Positions 36,061 to 45,606 are shown, numbered from the stretch's first letter. The stretch is 64,000 bases of DNA from Roseiarcus sp963758335 (GCA_963758335.1 CAVWVF010000002.1:620001-684000), one strand, 5' to 3'. Notes: a model not told the origin generated them from the sequence alone. Numbers and translations: made by a program.

Positions 36061-38049
36061 CTAAGCTCCGAGCCTCGCGGCGGCCGCCTCGGCGACGGCT
36101 TCGGGGGTGATGCCGAAGAACTGATAGACTGCCTTGTAGGGTCCGCTCTCGCCGAAGCCTTTCATGCCAATAAACGGCCCGTCGCCGATGATCGCGTCCC
36201 AGCCGAAGCGCACCGCGGCCTCGACCGCGACCTTGACCTTCGCCGAGCCGATCACCGAGCGGCGATAGTCCTCCGGCTGATCGAAGAACGCGTCCATGCA
36301 CGGCACGGAGACCACCCGGGTGGCGATGTCCCTGCCCTTCAAGAGTTGTTGCGCCGCGACGGCGAGCGAAACCTCCGACCCCGATGCGAAGATCGACACG
36401 GACGCGGAGCCCTCGGCCGGAGAAATCTCGTAGGCGCCCTTCTTGCAAAGGTTCTCGGCGACATGGGTCCGACGCAACGCGGGCAGGCTCTGCCGGGTCA
36501 GGGCGATGATCGAGGGTGAGCGGCGCTCGAGCGCCCCCTGCCAGCATTCGACCGTCTCGACGCTGTCGGCGGGCCGCCACAAATAGAGATTGGGCATTGC
36601 GCGAAGCGCCGCCAGATGCTCGACCGGCTGGTGGGTCGGTCCGTCCTCGCCAAGCCCGATCGAATCGTGCGTGAAAACGTGCACGACCTTGACCTTCATC
36701 AGCGCCGCGATCCGCAGCGAAGGCCGGCAATAGTCAGTGAAGCAGAGGAAAGACGCGCCCGACGGAATGAGGCCCCCGTGAACCGCCATGCCGTTGCAGG
36801 CCGCGGCCATGCCGTGCTCGCGGATGCCCCAGTGGATGTAGCGCCCGGAAAAGTTGTCCGGCGTGATCTCAGGCGTCGCCGCGACCTTGGTGTTGTTGGA
36901 GGGGGTCAGGTCCGCGGAACTCGTCACGAGCTCGGGCACGGCGGGCGCGATCACGTTCAGCGCCGCCTCGCCCGCCTTGCGGGTCGCGATTTCGGGCGCG
37001 TCTTCCGCGAGCTTGCGCTTGTAGGCGTCGATGACGCCGTCGAAGTCCTTGGGAAGATCGCCGCGGATGCGCCGCTCGAACTCGGCCCGCTGCTCCGGCT
37101 CGAGCGCCGCGAGCCTCTCCCGCCACGCGTCGTTCTGCGGCTTGCCGCGCGCGCCGACGGCCCGCCAGGCGGCGAGAATTTCGTCCGGCACGACGAAGGG
37201 CTCGTAGGGCCAGTTGAGATTCTTGCGCGCTCCCGCGACTTCGGCCGCGCCCGGCGCTTCGCCATGGGCCTTGTTCGTCCCGGCCTTGGTCGGCAAGCCG
37301 AAGCCGATGGTCGTCTTGCAGGCGATCATCGTCGGCCGGTCGGAGTTTTGCGCGGCGTGGATGGCGTTGCGGATCGCCTCAGGATCATGCCCGTCGATCC
37401 GGCTCGCGTTCCAGCCGGCGGATTCGAAGCGCATGACCTGATCGACCGAGTCGGCGAGCGACGTCTTGCCGTCGATCGAGATGCCGTTGTTGTCGTAGAA
37501 CACGATGAGCTTATGGAGCTTGAGATGGCCGGCGATGCCGATCGCCTCCTGGCTGACGCCCTCCATCAGGTCGCCGTCGGAGGCGAGCACGTAAGTGCGG
37601 TGGTCGACGACGCCGGGAAAATGCGCGGCCATCATGCGCTCGGCGATCGCCATGCCGACCGAGGTCGCGATCCCCTGCCCCAACGGGCCCGTGGTCGTTT
37701 CGACGCCAGGGGCGTGGCCGTATTCGGGATGGCCGGGGGTCCTGGAGCCGACTTGCCGGAACGCCTTGAGGTCGTCGATCGTGAGCCCCGTCTCGCCGCC
37801 GACGCCGGTCAAATAGAGAAGCGCGTAGAGCAGCATGCAGCCGTGGCCCGCCGACAGGACGAAACGGTCGCGATCGGGCCAGCGCGGATCGGACGCATCG
37901 AATTTGAGCACGTCGCGAAACAGCACCGTCGCGATGTCGGCCGCCCCCATCGGCAGGCCGGGATGGCCGCTCTTGGCCTTCTCCACGGCGTCGACGGCGA
38001 GAAATCGGACGGCGTTGGCCATTAAATCGTGGCTCGGACTCGTCGCCAT
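36061..38049 (-). CDS. tkt: Transketolase
   Basis: 662-residue thiamine-diphosphate enzyme of the pentose phosphate and Calvin pathways. MANAVRFLAVDAVEKAKSGHPGLPMGAADIA, GHGCMLLYALLYLTG, the ThDP motif SDGDLMEGVSQEAIGIAGHLKL with FYDNNGISIDG, GIREHGMAAACNGMAVHGG, and THDSIGLGEDGPTHQPVEHLAALRA are diagnostic. The ATG at 38049 (MATSPSHDLMANAVRF) matches homologues. First gene of the central-carbon group; divergent from the DUF4164-zapA pair, an arrangement typical of Rhizobiales. Confidence 0.97.
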   Translation of the reverse strand: MATSPSHDLMANAVRFLAVDAVEKAKSGHPGLPMGAADIATVLFRDVLKFDASDPRWPDRDRFVLSAGHGCMLLYALLYLTGVGGETGLTIDDLKAFRQVGSRTPGHPEYGHAPGVETTTGPLGQGIATSVGMAIAERMMAAHFPGVVDHRTYVLASDGDLMEGVSQEAIGIAGHLKLHKLIVFYDNNGISIDGKTSLADSVDQVMRFESAGWNASRIDGHDPEAIRNAIHAAQNSDRPTMIACKTTIGFGLPTKAGTNKAHGEAPGAAEVAGARKNLNWPYEPFVVPDEILAAWRAVGARGKPQNDAWRERLAALEPEQRAEFERRIRGDLPKDFDGVIDAYKRKLAEDAPEIATRKAGEAALNVIAPAVPELVTSSADLTPSNNTKVAATPEITPDNFSGRYIHWGIREHGMAAACNGMAVHGGLIPSGASFLCFTDYCRPSLRIAALMKVKVVHVFTHDSIGLGEDGPTHQPVEHLAALRAMPNLYLWRPADSVETVECWQGALERRSPSIIALTRQSLPALRRTHVAENLCKKGAYEISPAEGSASVSIFASGSEVSLAVAAQQLLKGRDIATRVVSVPCMDAFFDQPEDYRRSVIGSAKVKVAVEAAVRFGWDAIIGDGPFIGMKGFGESGPYKAVYQFFGITPEAVAEAAAARLGA

Positions 38050-38198
38050 GGAGGGTCTCCTCTGCTCACCGCCCTCTCGCCCCTTCGGGCGCTCGCCGAC
38101 CAATAGGGACGGCGACGGCGGCCTTGTCAATCGCTGTGGGTTTCCTTCGCTGCCTGCGTTGACGCCCTGTTGAAGCGTCGCGTAAACAAAACGTCGCA

Positions 38199-38501
38199 AT
38201 GGACGGACGCGAAACCATGCCTGACGCGCTGGAGCGCTCCCTGAGACGGCTCGCCGCCGCCGTCGATTCGCTCGAGCGGGCGGCCGAGCGGCGCATGCGC
38301 CACGACGAGGCGCGCGCCAGTGCGGAAGAGGAATACGCCCTCATGCAGGACGATCGCTCGCGTCTGGCGGTTGAACTCGACGCCGCGCTCGATCGTTCCC
38401 GCGCGCTGGAAGCGGCCAACGCCGAAGCGGGCGCGCGGCTGGCGCGCGCCGCGGAGACGATCGGCGCGATCATCGGACGAATGGATCCGCCGGCGGATTG
38501 A
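38199..38501 (+). CDS. DUF4164 coiled-coil protein
   Basis: 100 residues, almost entirely heptad-patterned helix (LERSLRRLAAAVDSLERAAERR and LAVELDAALDRSRALEAANAEAGARLARAAETIG). DUF4164 proteins precede zapA in many Rhizobiales and are presumed division-associated, without a proven role. The first ATG (38199) or the ATG at 38217 (MPDALERS) could be used. It ends 30 bp before the zapA ATG. Confidence 0.8.
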   Translation: MDGRETMPDALERSLRRLAAAVDSLERAAERRMRHDEARASAEEEYALMQDDRSRLAVELDAALDRSRALEAANAEAGARLARAAETIGAIIGRMDPPAD

Positions 38502-38531
38502 GAGCCGGTGTCGACAACAAAGGCGCACGCC

Positions 38532-38867
38532 ATGGCGCAGGTATCGGTGACGATCGACAACCGCAAGTATCGCCTCGCCTGCAATGAGGGCGAGGAAACG
38601 CGGCTCGAGCAGCTGGCGGTGACGATCGACGGCAAAATTGCCGAATTGCGCAAAGCCTTCGGCGAGATCGGCGACCAGCGGCTCATCGTGATGGCCGCGC
38701 TGTCGATGGCCGACAGCCTGGCCGAGGCGCAGGACGAGGTCGAAGCCGAGCGGGAGCGCGCCCGCGCCGCGCTGGCGCGGTCCGACGCGGCCGCAGCCAG
38801 CGTGGACGCGCTCGGCGCGCGGCTCGAGGTGCTCGCCGAGCGGCTGACGGGCGGCGCGGAGGCCTGA
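38532..38867 (+). CDS. zapA: Cell division protein ZapA
   Basis: 111 residues: AQVSVTIDNRKYRLACNEGEETRLEQLAVTIDGKIAELRKAFGEIGDQRLIVMAALSMADSLAE is the ZapA globular domain, followed by a coiled coil (DEVEAERERARAALARSDAA). ZapA bundles FtsZ filaments. I use the ATG at 38532 (MAQVSVTID), as in homologues; an upstream GTG at 38508 is in frame but adds non-conserved residues. Confidence 0.93.
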   Translation: MAQVSVTIDNRKYRLACNEGEETRLEQLAVTIDGKIAELRKAFGEIGDQRLIVMAALSMADSLAEAQDEVEAERERARAALARSDAAAASVDALGARLEVLAERLTGGAEA

Positions 38868-38901
38868 CCGGCGCCCCCCTCGCGTCGCGCTTCGTCGCGC
38901 T

Positions 38902-40515
38902 TCAGACCGTCAACTCCATCTGCGCCATCATTTCCGCGGTCTCGACCGCCGGCAGCGCCGACCGGAGGGCGAGCTCGATGACGATGAGGCTCCAGATCGC
39001 CACGGCGATCACGCCCGGCCAGAAGGTCAGCCAGCCGCGGCCTCCGTCGACGTTGCCGACCGCCGAGAGAATCCACATGCCGCCGAACCAGGGAAGCAGC
39101 CAGGCGATGTAGCGCCAGCCGAACTCCGCCGGCGGCATCCGGGCGACCAGATGGTAGTAGAGGGCGTAGAGCACGAAGACGATGATCATAATAATGTACA
39201 GGAAGCTGTCGGTCTTGAAGCCGGTCCAGTAGAGGATCCAGTTGCTGCAGATGAAGGCGATCGGCGCGAGAACCTCGGCGCCCCAGAGGCGGAACGGCCG
39301 CCGAAGCGTCGGCTGGTTGCGGCGCAGAACCAGGAGCACGATCGGCCCCAGTCCATAGGTGATGACCGTCACCGAGGTGATGTAGGACACCATGAGCTGC
39401 CACGCCGGGAAGGGCAACAGGAACAGGACGCCGACGGCCCACATGACCAGCACGCCGACCCACGGCGCGCGGGCCGAGTTCAGCGTGGTGAGCCAGCGCG
39501 GGCCCGCGGCGGTCTCGCCCGTCGCGTACAGGATGCGAGAGCCGCCGGTCATGTACATGAGCGCCGTGCCGCTCGGGGAGATGTAGGCGTCGATGTAGAG
39601 CAGGGCCGCAAGCCAGCCGAGCCCGAGCGTCGCCGCCAGCCCCGCGAACGGTCCCGCTGCGCCAGCGAAGGTGAAGGTGAGCTGCCGCCATCCATGGGCG
39701 AGATCCTCGGGCCTCAGCGCCATCAGGAACGCGACCTGAAGCAGGACGTAGATGACGCCCGAAATCACCACCGAGCCGACGACCGCAAGGGGAATGTCGC
39801 GACCAGGATTCGCGCTTTCGCCGCCGAGGTCGATGGCGGTGCGGAAGCCGAGGTAGCTGAACACTATCCCGGCGGTCGGCAGGGCGGTGAAAATGCCGGA
39901 GAACTTATAGCTTTTTGGATCGGCCGCCCACACGTTCCAATGCGAGCTCGCCAGGATGAGGACTATGAGCGTCAGCACCGGCACCGCAATCTTCCACCAC
40001 GTCACGGTGGAGTTGACGGTCAGCAGCGTGCGCACGGCGAGCAGATTGAGCCAAGCGAAGATCAACAGCAACACGGCGCAGGCGAAGAATCCGGCAATCG
40101 TCAGGAGGCCGGATGTATGCGGCTGGAGGAAGTAGGGAAGGTAGTTGTTGGCGTAGGTGACGACCGCCTCCGCCTCCACCGACGGGACCGCGACATAGGC
40201 GAGAAACAGCATCCAGGCCCAGATGCGGCCGAGCCCCTCGCCATGGCTCGCGTGGCTCATGTGCACGAGCGCGCCGCTCTTCGGGAAGAGCGCCGCGAGC
40301 TCGGCGAAGCAGAGCGCGATGAGCACGATGATGAAGCCGCCGACGACCCAGCTCCAGATGCTGAGGGGACCGGCGATCTTCGCCGCGTGAAAGGCGCCGA
40401 ACAGCCAGCCCGACCCGATAATGCTGGTCGTGCTGGCGAACAGGAGCCCGATGATGCGCGCGTCGCGCCGCAGTTCACCGGGCGATACGAGGTGGAAGGC
40501 GTGAGACATGTCCAT
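38902..40515 (-). CDS. APC-family amino acid/polyamine permease
   Basis: 537 residues with about 12-14 membrane helices. The first helix shows the APC unwound-helix pattern (RIIGLLFASTTSIIGSGWLFGAFHAAKIAGP), with FSYLGFRTAIDLGGESANPGRDIPLAV for the sixth helix. Length and the long C-terminal tail resemble the glutamate/GABA-type or AspT-like permeases of Gram-negatives, but substrate is not resolved. ATG at 40515 (MDMSHAFHLVSPGEL). Converges with zapA, 34 bp apart. Confidence 0.85.
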   Translation of the reverse strand: MDMSHAFHLVSPGELRRDARIIGLLFASTTSIIGSGWLFGAFHAAKIAGPLSIWSWVVGGFIIVLIALCFAELAALFPKSGALVHMSHASHGEGLGRIWAWMLFLAYVAVPSVEAEAVVTYANNYLPYFLQPHTSGLLTIAGFFACAVLLLIFAWLNLLAVRTLLTVNSTVTWWKIAVPVLTLIVLILASSHWNVWAADPKSYKFSGIFTALPTAGIVFSYLGFRTAIDLGGESANPGRDIPLAVVGSVVISGVIYVLLQVAFLMALRPEDLAHGWRQLTFTFAGAAGPFAGLAATLGLGWLAALLYIDAYISPSGTALMYMTGGSRILYATGETAAGPRWLTTLNSARAPWVGVLVMWAVGVLFLLPFPAWQLMVSYITSVTVITYGLGPIVLLVLRRNQPTLRRPFRLWGAEVLAPIAFICSNWILYWTGFKTDSFLYIIMIIVFVLYALYYHLVARMPPAEFGWRYIAWLLPWFGGMWILSAVGNVDGGRGWLTFWPGVIAVAIWSLIVIELALRSALPAVETAEMMAQMELTV

Positions 40516-40758
40516 GACTCCTCTTTTGCGCCGAAGCGCCCCGAAGGCGCCTGTGCGCGAAAGCGCAAGTCGGCGTCTCCCCGCTCTTCGAGAAGCCGAC
40601 AGGGGTCTGGACTTGTCGATAAACGCGCAACTCTGCGCGGAATGCGCGTGCATACATTGCGATTTAGGCAAGCTTAAGAAATACCGCCCGCGCGTCGCAG
40701 AAAACTTGCTTCGATCCCCGGCGTTCAGGCGCGCCGGGGAATCATGCGGCGAGAAGGC

Positions 40759-41217
40759 TCACATTCGAGACTGCGCGAACGCCACGCCGCACTCGACGAT
40801 CTCGGCTGCGATCGCCGACAGGGCGTCGGCGCTGTCGGGCTTGACGAAAACCTTGTCAGCGCCGGCGCGCAGCGCTTCATCGTGCACCGGCTGGGCGGTC
40901 GACGTCGTCAGGACGAACACCGGCAGCTCGCTCAGCTCCAGCGTCGCGCGCAAAGCGTGCAGGAACTTGACGCCGTTCAGCCGCGGCATGTTCAGATCGA
41001 GCACCAGCACGTCCGGAAGTTTGTTGGTCAGATCCTCGATCGACACCCGATAGGCCGCTTCCAGTCCGTCTCCCGCGCGTTCGAGTGCGATTTCCTGCCG
41101 CAATCCGTCCTTGACGATTTCCAACGCGCGCTCGAAAAGGAAAACGTCGTCCGGATCGTCCTCAATCAACATGACACGGCAGGGTCCAGGCTTGGCGGTT
41201 GCATCAGTCATCGGCAT
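40759..41217 (-). CDS. Single-domain response regulator (Rcp1-like)
   Basis: 152 residues, one receiver domain and no output domain. Acidic pocket IEDDPDDVFLFERA, phosphoacceptor aspartate in DVLVLDLNMPRLNGVKFL, conserved T/S in FVLTTSTAQP and lysine in KVFVKPDS. The loop lengths match the phytochrome-partner regulators (Rcp1 family). It is transcribed divergently from the PAS histidine kinase 103 bp away, so the two very likely form a pair. Confidence 0.9.
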   Translation of the reverse strand: MPMTDATAKPGPCRVMLIEDDPDDVFLFERALEIVKDGLRQEIALERAGDGLEAAYRVSIEDLTNKLPDVLVLDLNMPRLNGVKFLHALRATLELSELPVFVLTTSTAQPVHDEALRAGADKVFVKPDSADALSAIAAEIVECGVAFAQSRM

Positions 41218-41320
41218 GGATCGGCTGAACAAGAGCGTATGGGAACACTATATCACAACGAACGGTTCCAGGCGTCAAAGCGGCCCTAACAGCCGCAAGC
41301 GGCTGGAGTGAGGCGAGACT

Positions 41321-42427
41321 ATGCCGACAAGTGCGCAAGGCGACGATCGCTTCCGGCTGGCGGTCGACGCTTCGCCCGCGGCCATGATCATGGTCGATGC
41401 GCACGGCTTGATCGAGTTCGCCAACGCCGAGACCGAGCGGATGTTCGGCTACGTCATTTTCGAGCTGATCGGGCAGTCAATCGAAATTCTCGTCCCCGCA
41501 CGCTCGCGGGCGTCGCACGCGGGGCTGCGGCGCGGCTTCTTCGCCAATCCGAGCGCTCGCCCAATGGGCGCGGGGCGCGATCTTTACGGGACGCGCAAGG
41601 ACGGACGTGAGTTTCCGGTGGAGATCGCGCTCACTCCGATCCAGGCCGAGCACGGTCCGCTTGCGCTCGCGACCATCGTCGACATCACCGCCCGGCGCAA
41701 GGCGGAAGAGGAGCTCTCCCGGCGCGCGGCGGACCTCGAAATCGCCAACGAGCGCCTGACCCAGTTCGCCTACGTGGCCTCGCACGACCTGCAGGAGCCG
41801 TTGCGCAAGATCGCGGTCTACGCCGGCCTTTTGAAGGAAGCGGTCGCGCAGTCCGACGGGCGGGACATCACTCGCGCCACCTCGGTTATTGCGAACTCGG
41901 CCGTTCGGGCGCGGCAGATGGTCCAGAACCTCCTCACCTTTTCGAGGGTCACCGGGAACGAGACGCACTCCGAGCCGCTCGATCTGCGCACGGAAGTCGA
42001 TCTTGCGCTCGGCGACCTTTCGGCGTCGATCGAGGAAACCGGCGCGCGGATCGACATCGACATCCCGCCGATCGTGGTCCCCGCCGACCGCGCGCAGCTC
42101 GGACGGCTCATCCAGAACATCGTCTCCAACGCGATCAAATATCACAAGCCCGGAGCCGCTCCGGCGATCGAGATCCGCGCGACGCCCGTCGGTCTCTCCC
42201 AGGCGACGCTCTCGATCGCCGACGACGGAATCGGGTTCGACGAGACGTTCGCCAAGCAAATTTTCGAACCGTTCAAGCGGCTGCACGACATGGCGGAATA
42301 TTCCGGCACCGGCATCGGGCTGGCGATCTGCAAGGCGATCGCCGACCGATACGGCTGGCCGATGACCGTTCGCTCGCGGCCCGGCGAGGGGGCGACGTTC
42401 ACGGTGACTCTGCCGAGAGCCAGCTGA
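41321..42427 (+). CDS. PAS-domain sensor histidine kinase (soluble)
   Basis: 368 residues, no membrane helix. Residues 10-125 are a PAS domain (FRLAVDASPAAMIMVDAHGLIEFANAETERMFGY with FPVEIALTPIQ). The phosphoacceptor histidine is in FAYVASHDLQEPLRKIAVYAGLL; ATPase boxes follow: QNIVSNAIKYHKPG (N), SIADDGIGFDETFAKQIFEPFKRLH (G1/F) and GTGIGLAICKAIADRYGWPM (G2). The SHDLQEPLR form is typical of phytochrome-like kinases paired with Rcp1-type regulators, here the divergent neighbour. Its last 90 bp are duplicated downstream of glgC. Confidence 0.92.
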   Translation: MPTSAQGDDRFRLAVDASPAAMIMVDAHGLIEFANAETERMFGYVIFELIGQSIEILVPARSRASHAGLRRGFFANPSARPMGAGRDLYGTRKDGREFPVEIALTPIQAEHGPLALATIVDITARRKAEEELSRRAADLEIANERLTQFAYVASHDLQEPLRKIAVYAGLLKEAVAQSDGRDITRATSVIANSAVRARQMVQNLLTFSRVTGNETHSEPLDLRTEVDLALGDLSASIEETGARIDIDIPPIVVPADRAQLGRLIQNIVSNAIKYHKPGAAPAIEIRATPVGLSQATLSIADDGIGFDETFAKQIFEPFKRLHDMAEYSGTGIGLAICKAIADRYGWPMTVRSRPGEGATFTVTLPRAS

Positions 42428-42557
42428 CGTTCCTAAGGTTTCGGCGCAGCGGCCTTAGTCGCGAAGGGCGATACCGACCCCGCCGCGCGGCATGTTGACG
42501 CAATCTCTCTTTCCGGCGCCGATCCGACACGATATTGTTCGAGAAGCATAGGCAAGG

Positions 42558-43910
42558 TTGGAGAAGCCGGCCCCGTTCGAGCGTGGCAAGACGTCGGTCG
42601 GCGCTCGCAAGAGGGAGGGAATGCGAGTGAGTCACTGGCCTGCGGCGAGCCCCGCCAACTCGGCTCCTTACGCGCGGCACGCGATGGCGTTTGTCCTATG
42701 CGGCGTTCGGGGCCGGCGTCTGATGGAACTGACGGACTGGCACGCCAAGCCGGCCGTTCCCTTCGGCGGCAAATCGCGCATTATCGATTTCGCCTTGTCC
42801 AACGCGGTGAATTCCGGCATCCGCCGCATCGCCGTCGCCACGCAATACAAGGCGCACAGCCTGATCAGCCATCTGCAACGCGCCTGGAACTTTTTCCGCC
42901 CCGAACGCAACGAGAGCTTCGACATTCTGCCCGCCTCGCAGCGCGTGTCGGAGACGATGTGGTACCTTGGCACGGCCGACGCCGTCTATCAGAACATCGA
43001 CATCATCGAAAGCTATGCGCCGCAATTCATGGTCGTCCTCGCCGGCGACCACGTCTACAAAATGGATTACGAGAAGTTGCTTCGCCAGCATGTCGAGTCC
43101 GGCGCGGACGTGACGGTCGGCTGCGTGCAGACGTCGATCGAGGAGGCCATGCGCTTCGGCATGATGAGCGTCGACGCAAACGATCGCATTCGCTCGTTCG
43201 TCAGAAAGCCCGACAATCCTTCGCTGATGCCGGCCTTCCCGAACGCGGCGCGGCGCAGCATGGGCATTTACGCATTCGAGACGAAATTTCTGATCGAGCA
43301 ACTGAAGCGCGACGCGGCCGACCCGAATTCCTCGCATAATTTCGGCGAAGACGTCATTCCCTACCTCGTCGCCCACGGCAAAGCCGTCGCGCACTGCTTT
43401 TCAAAGTCCTGCGTGGTCTCGCGGAACGAGGCGAGCGTCTATTGGCGCGACGTGGAAACGGTGGACGCTTATTGGGCGGCCAACATCGATCTGACCGACG
43501 TCGTTCCCCATCTCGACCTTTACGACCGCGCCTGGCCGATCTGGTCCTATGGCGAGATCACGCCTCCGGCCAAGTTGGTCCACGACGTCGACGGGCGGCG
43601 CGGCGTGGCCGTCTCCTCGCTGCTGGCCGAGGGCTGCATCGTCTCCGGCGCCTCCGTCAGCCGGTCGCTGTTGTTCACCGGCGCGCGCGTCAATTCCTAT
43701 TCGACGGTCCACGAGGCGGTGATCCTGCCCTATGCGCGCATTGGCCGTCGCACACGGTTGACGCGCGCCGTTGTCTGCAGCGAGGCGACGATCCCCGACG
43801 GGCTCGTGGTCGGCGAGGATCCCGAACTCGACGCCAGGCGCTTCCGGCGCACGCCCAATGGCGTGACGCTGATTACCCAGCCGATGCTCGACAGGCTCTG
43901 TTCACGATAG
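42558..43910 (+). CDS. glgC: Glucose-1-phosphate adenylyltransferase with altered signature
   Basis: About 450 residues; makes ADP-glucose for glycogen synthesis. KPAVPFGGKSRIIDFALSNAVNSGIRRIAVATQYKAHSL, WYLGTADAVYQN, VLAGDHVYKMDYEKLL and the C-terminal left-handed beta-helix (GCIVSGASVSRSLLFTGARV) are all intact. The nucleotide-binding signature, normally LAGGRGxRL, reads LCGVRGRRL: the second glycine is valine and the alanine is cysteine. The N-terminus could be the ATG at 42558 or 42621 (MRVSHWPAAS). glgB and glgA are not nearby; the gene lies between the kinase and a duplicate of the kinase tail. Confidence 0.9.
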   Translation: MEKPAPFERGKTSVGARKREGMRVSHWPAASPANSAPYARHAMAFVLCGVRGRRLMELTDWHAKPAVPFGGKSRIIDFALSNAVNSGIRRIAVATQYKAHSLISHLQRAWNFFRPERNESFDILPASQRVSETMWYLGTADAVYQNIDIIESYAPQFMVVLAGDHVYKMDYEKLLRQHVESGADVTVGCVQTSIEEAMRFGMMSVDANDRIRSFVRKPDNPSLMPAFPNAARRSMGIYAFETKFLIEQLKRDAADPNSSHNFGEDVIPYLVAHGKAVAHCFSKSCVVSRNEASVYWRDVETVDAYWAANIDLTDVVPHLDLYDRAWPIWSYGEITPPAKLVHDVDGRRGVAVSSLLAEGCIVSGASVSRSLLFTGARVNSYSTVHEAVILPYARIGRRTRLTRAVVCSEATIPDGLVVGEDPELDARRFRRTPNGVTLITQPMLDRLCSR

Positions 43911-43942
43911 CCGCGCGCCGCCGGCAAATCGATCGCGCCCCG

Positions 43943-44031
43943 GCGATCGCCGACCGATACGGCTGGTCCATGACCGTCCGCTCGCGGCCCGGCGAGGGGC
44001 GACGTTCACGGTGATCCTGCCGACCGTATGA
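43943..44031 (+). pseudogene. Duplicated 3' tail of the PAS histidine kinase
   Basis: GCGATCGCCGACCGATACGG and the next 70 bases repeat the end of the kinase gene (42335-42427) with few changes. The piece encodes AIADRYGWSMTVRSRPGEG and, after loss of one G, ATFTVILPTV and a TGA. It lies immediately downstream of glgC. No other kinase sequence accompanies it. Confidence 0.75.
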
Positions 44032-44142
44032 AGGCGGCGTCCCCTTTGGTCTAGCCCGCGATGGGCCTGGCGCGTAGCATCCACAAGCGAGTCGCACGGG
44101 GATGACTTGCAAGAACGAGGCCCCGGCTGGACGCTCCCCTTG

Positions 44143-45606
44143 AAGTGCCTAGTACAGCGATTCCTTGATTCTGCGCATATTGCATTGGATTCCCGAGAGA
44201 CGGGCAGACGCTTCTCGGAAGCCTGCGCCAGGCGCGGTCTGGACCCAAAGCAAAAGCGGCGCCAATTCCCGGAGGGTTGCGGCTCCGCCCCCAAGATCAT
44301 GCGGCGCCGACCCCAAGAGGATGCGGCGCCGAGCCCGAACTCTTACAAGAGCCGCCCATTGCCGTTTTGAGCCTTTTCAAGGGCCTAGCCGTCGCAAGCG
44401 GAGAAAATTCGCGCCTGCCCCGACGCGCGATAGACACTGTACATGGGTTATATCTCCTCGGCTCGAAATTCGGGCGATCCGGTACCAGAATATTTGATAA
44501 TCCGCAAGAAGACGCCGCAGAAAATTTCGCCGACGCCCGCTCCTCCGTCCCAGCAAGAGCGCGATTCCTCCGGTGGGCGCCGCCGCTGCCGCAAGCAAGC
44601 GCAACGGCGTCATCATCCGGCCGCACGGCGCGCATTGCGGCAAGAGGAATCAGGGAGACGGTGATCGGGAACAGGAAGTTTTTTCGAGTGAACAGGGAAT
44701 TGATTCGAGAGAACAGGCAGTCTGGCGCGACAGAACAGCGGTCGCCGCATCCTTTGGCCTCGCGGCGCGGCCGTCCCGAGCGGCTCGAAGCGCTGATCCG
44801 CGAAGGCGAGGCGCTCGGGCTCGATGAGGCGACAGATATGATTCAAACTTCAGAAACGCTGAACTAGTACAGCGATTCCTTGATTCTGCGCATATTGCAT
44901 TGGATTCCCGAGAGACGGGCAGACGCTTCTCGGAAGCCTGCGCCAGGCGCGGACTGGACAAAAAGCAAAAGCGGCGCCAATTCCCGGAGGGTTGCGGCTC
45001 CGCCCCCAAGATCATGCGGCGCCGACCCCAAGAGGATGCGGCGCCGAGCCCGAACTCTTACAAGAGCCGCCCATTGCCGTTTTGAGCCTTTTCAAGGGCC
45101 TGGCCGTCGCAAGCGGAGAAAATTCGCGCCTGCCCCGACGCGCGATAGACACTGTACATGGGTTATATCTCCCCGGCTCGAAATTCGGGCGATCCGGCGT
45201 TCCGTTCTCTATTTGTACCAGAATATTTGATAATCCGCAAGAAGACGCCGCAGAAAATTTCGCCGACGCCCGCTCCTCCGTCCCAGCAAGAGCGCGATTC
45301 CTCCGGTGGGCGCCGCCGCTGCCGCAAGCAAGCGCAACGGCGTCATCATCCGGCCGCACGGCGCGCATTGCGGCAAGAGGAATCAGGGAGACGGCGATCG
45401 GGAACAGGAAGTTTTTTCGAGTGAACAGGGAATTGATTCGAGAGAACAGGCAGTCTGGCGCGACAGAACAGCGGTCGCCGCATCCTTTGGCCTCGCGGCG
45501 CGGCCGTCCCGAGCGGCTCGAAGCGCTGATCCGCGAAGGCGAGGCGCTCGGGCTCGATGAGGCGACAGATATGATTCGAACTTCAGAAACGCTGAACTAG
45601 GCACTT
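44143..45606. repeat. Tandemly duplicated 715/733-bp element with inverted ends
   Basis: Copy 1 (about 44149-44863) and copy 2 (44864-45596) are nearly identical. Copy 2 has an 18-base insertion (CGTTCCGTTCTCTATTTG, about 45198-45215) and a handful of substitutions. Each copy starts with CTAGTACAGCGATTCC and the second ends with GAACTAG. The whole pair is bounded by AAGTGCCTAG (44143-44152) and its exact reverse complement CTAGGCACTT (45597-45606). Each copy contains the dispersed core and one GAACAGGGAA array. No transposase is encoded; long open frames on both strands look non-coding. Confidence 0.8.
44668..44745 (+). repeat. GAACAGGGAA array in copy 1
   Basis: GAACAGGAAGTTTTTTCGAG, GAACAGGGAATTGATTCGAG, GAACAGGCAGTCTGGCGCG and GAACAGCGG at 21-22-bp intervals. 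An identical array occurs in copy 2 at about 45402-45475. Same family as the blocks at 28323 and 28580. Confidence 0.7.

Noticed and set aside
38867..38902. 6S RNA gene downstream of zapA
   Set aside because: Some bacteria carry ssrS after zapA, but only 34 bp separate zapA from the converging permease gene, too little for 6S RNA.
44277..45600. Long open frames (about 196 and 202 codons) in the tandem element
   Set aside because: They cross the GAACAGGGAA arrays, have no recognisable domain and are open mainly because the DNA is GC-rich. Both strands and several frames are open equally.
44143..45606. CRISPR array
   Set aside because: The repeats are long (over 700 bp) or are 21-bp motifs without unique spacers of constant length, and no cas genes are present.
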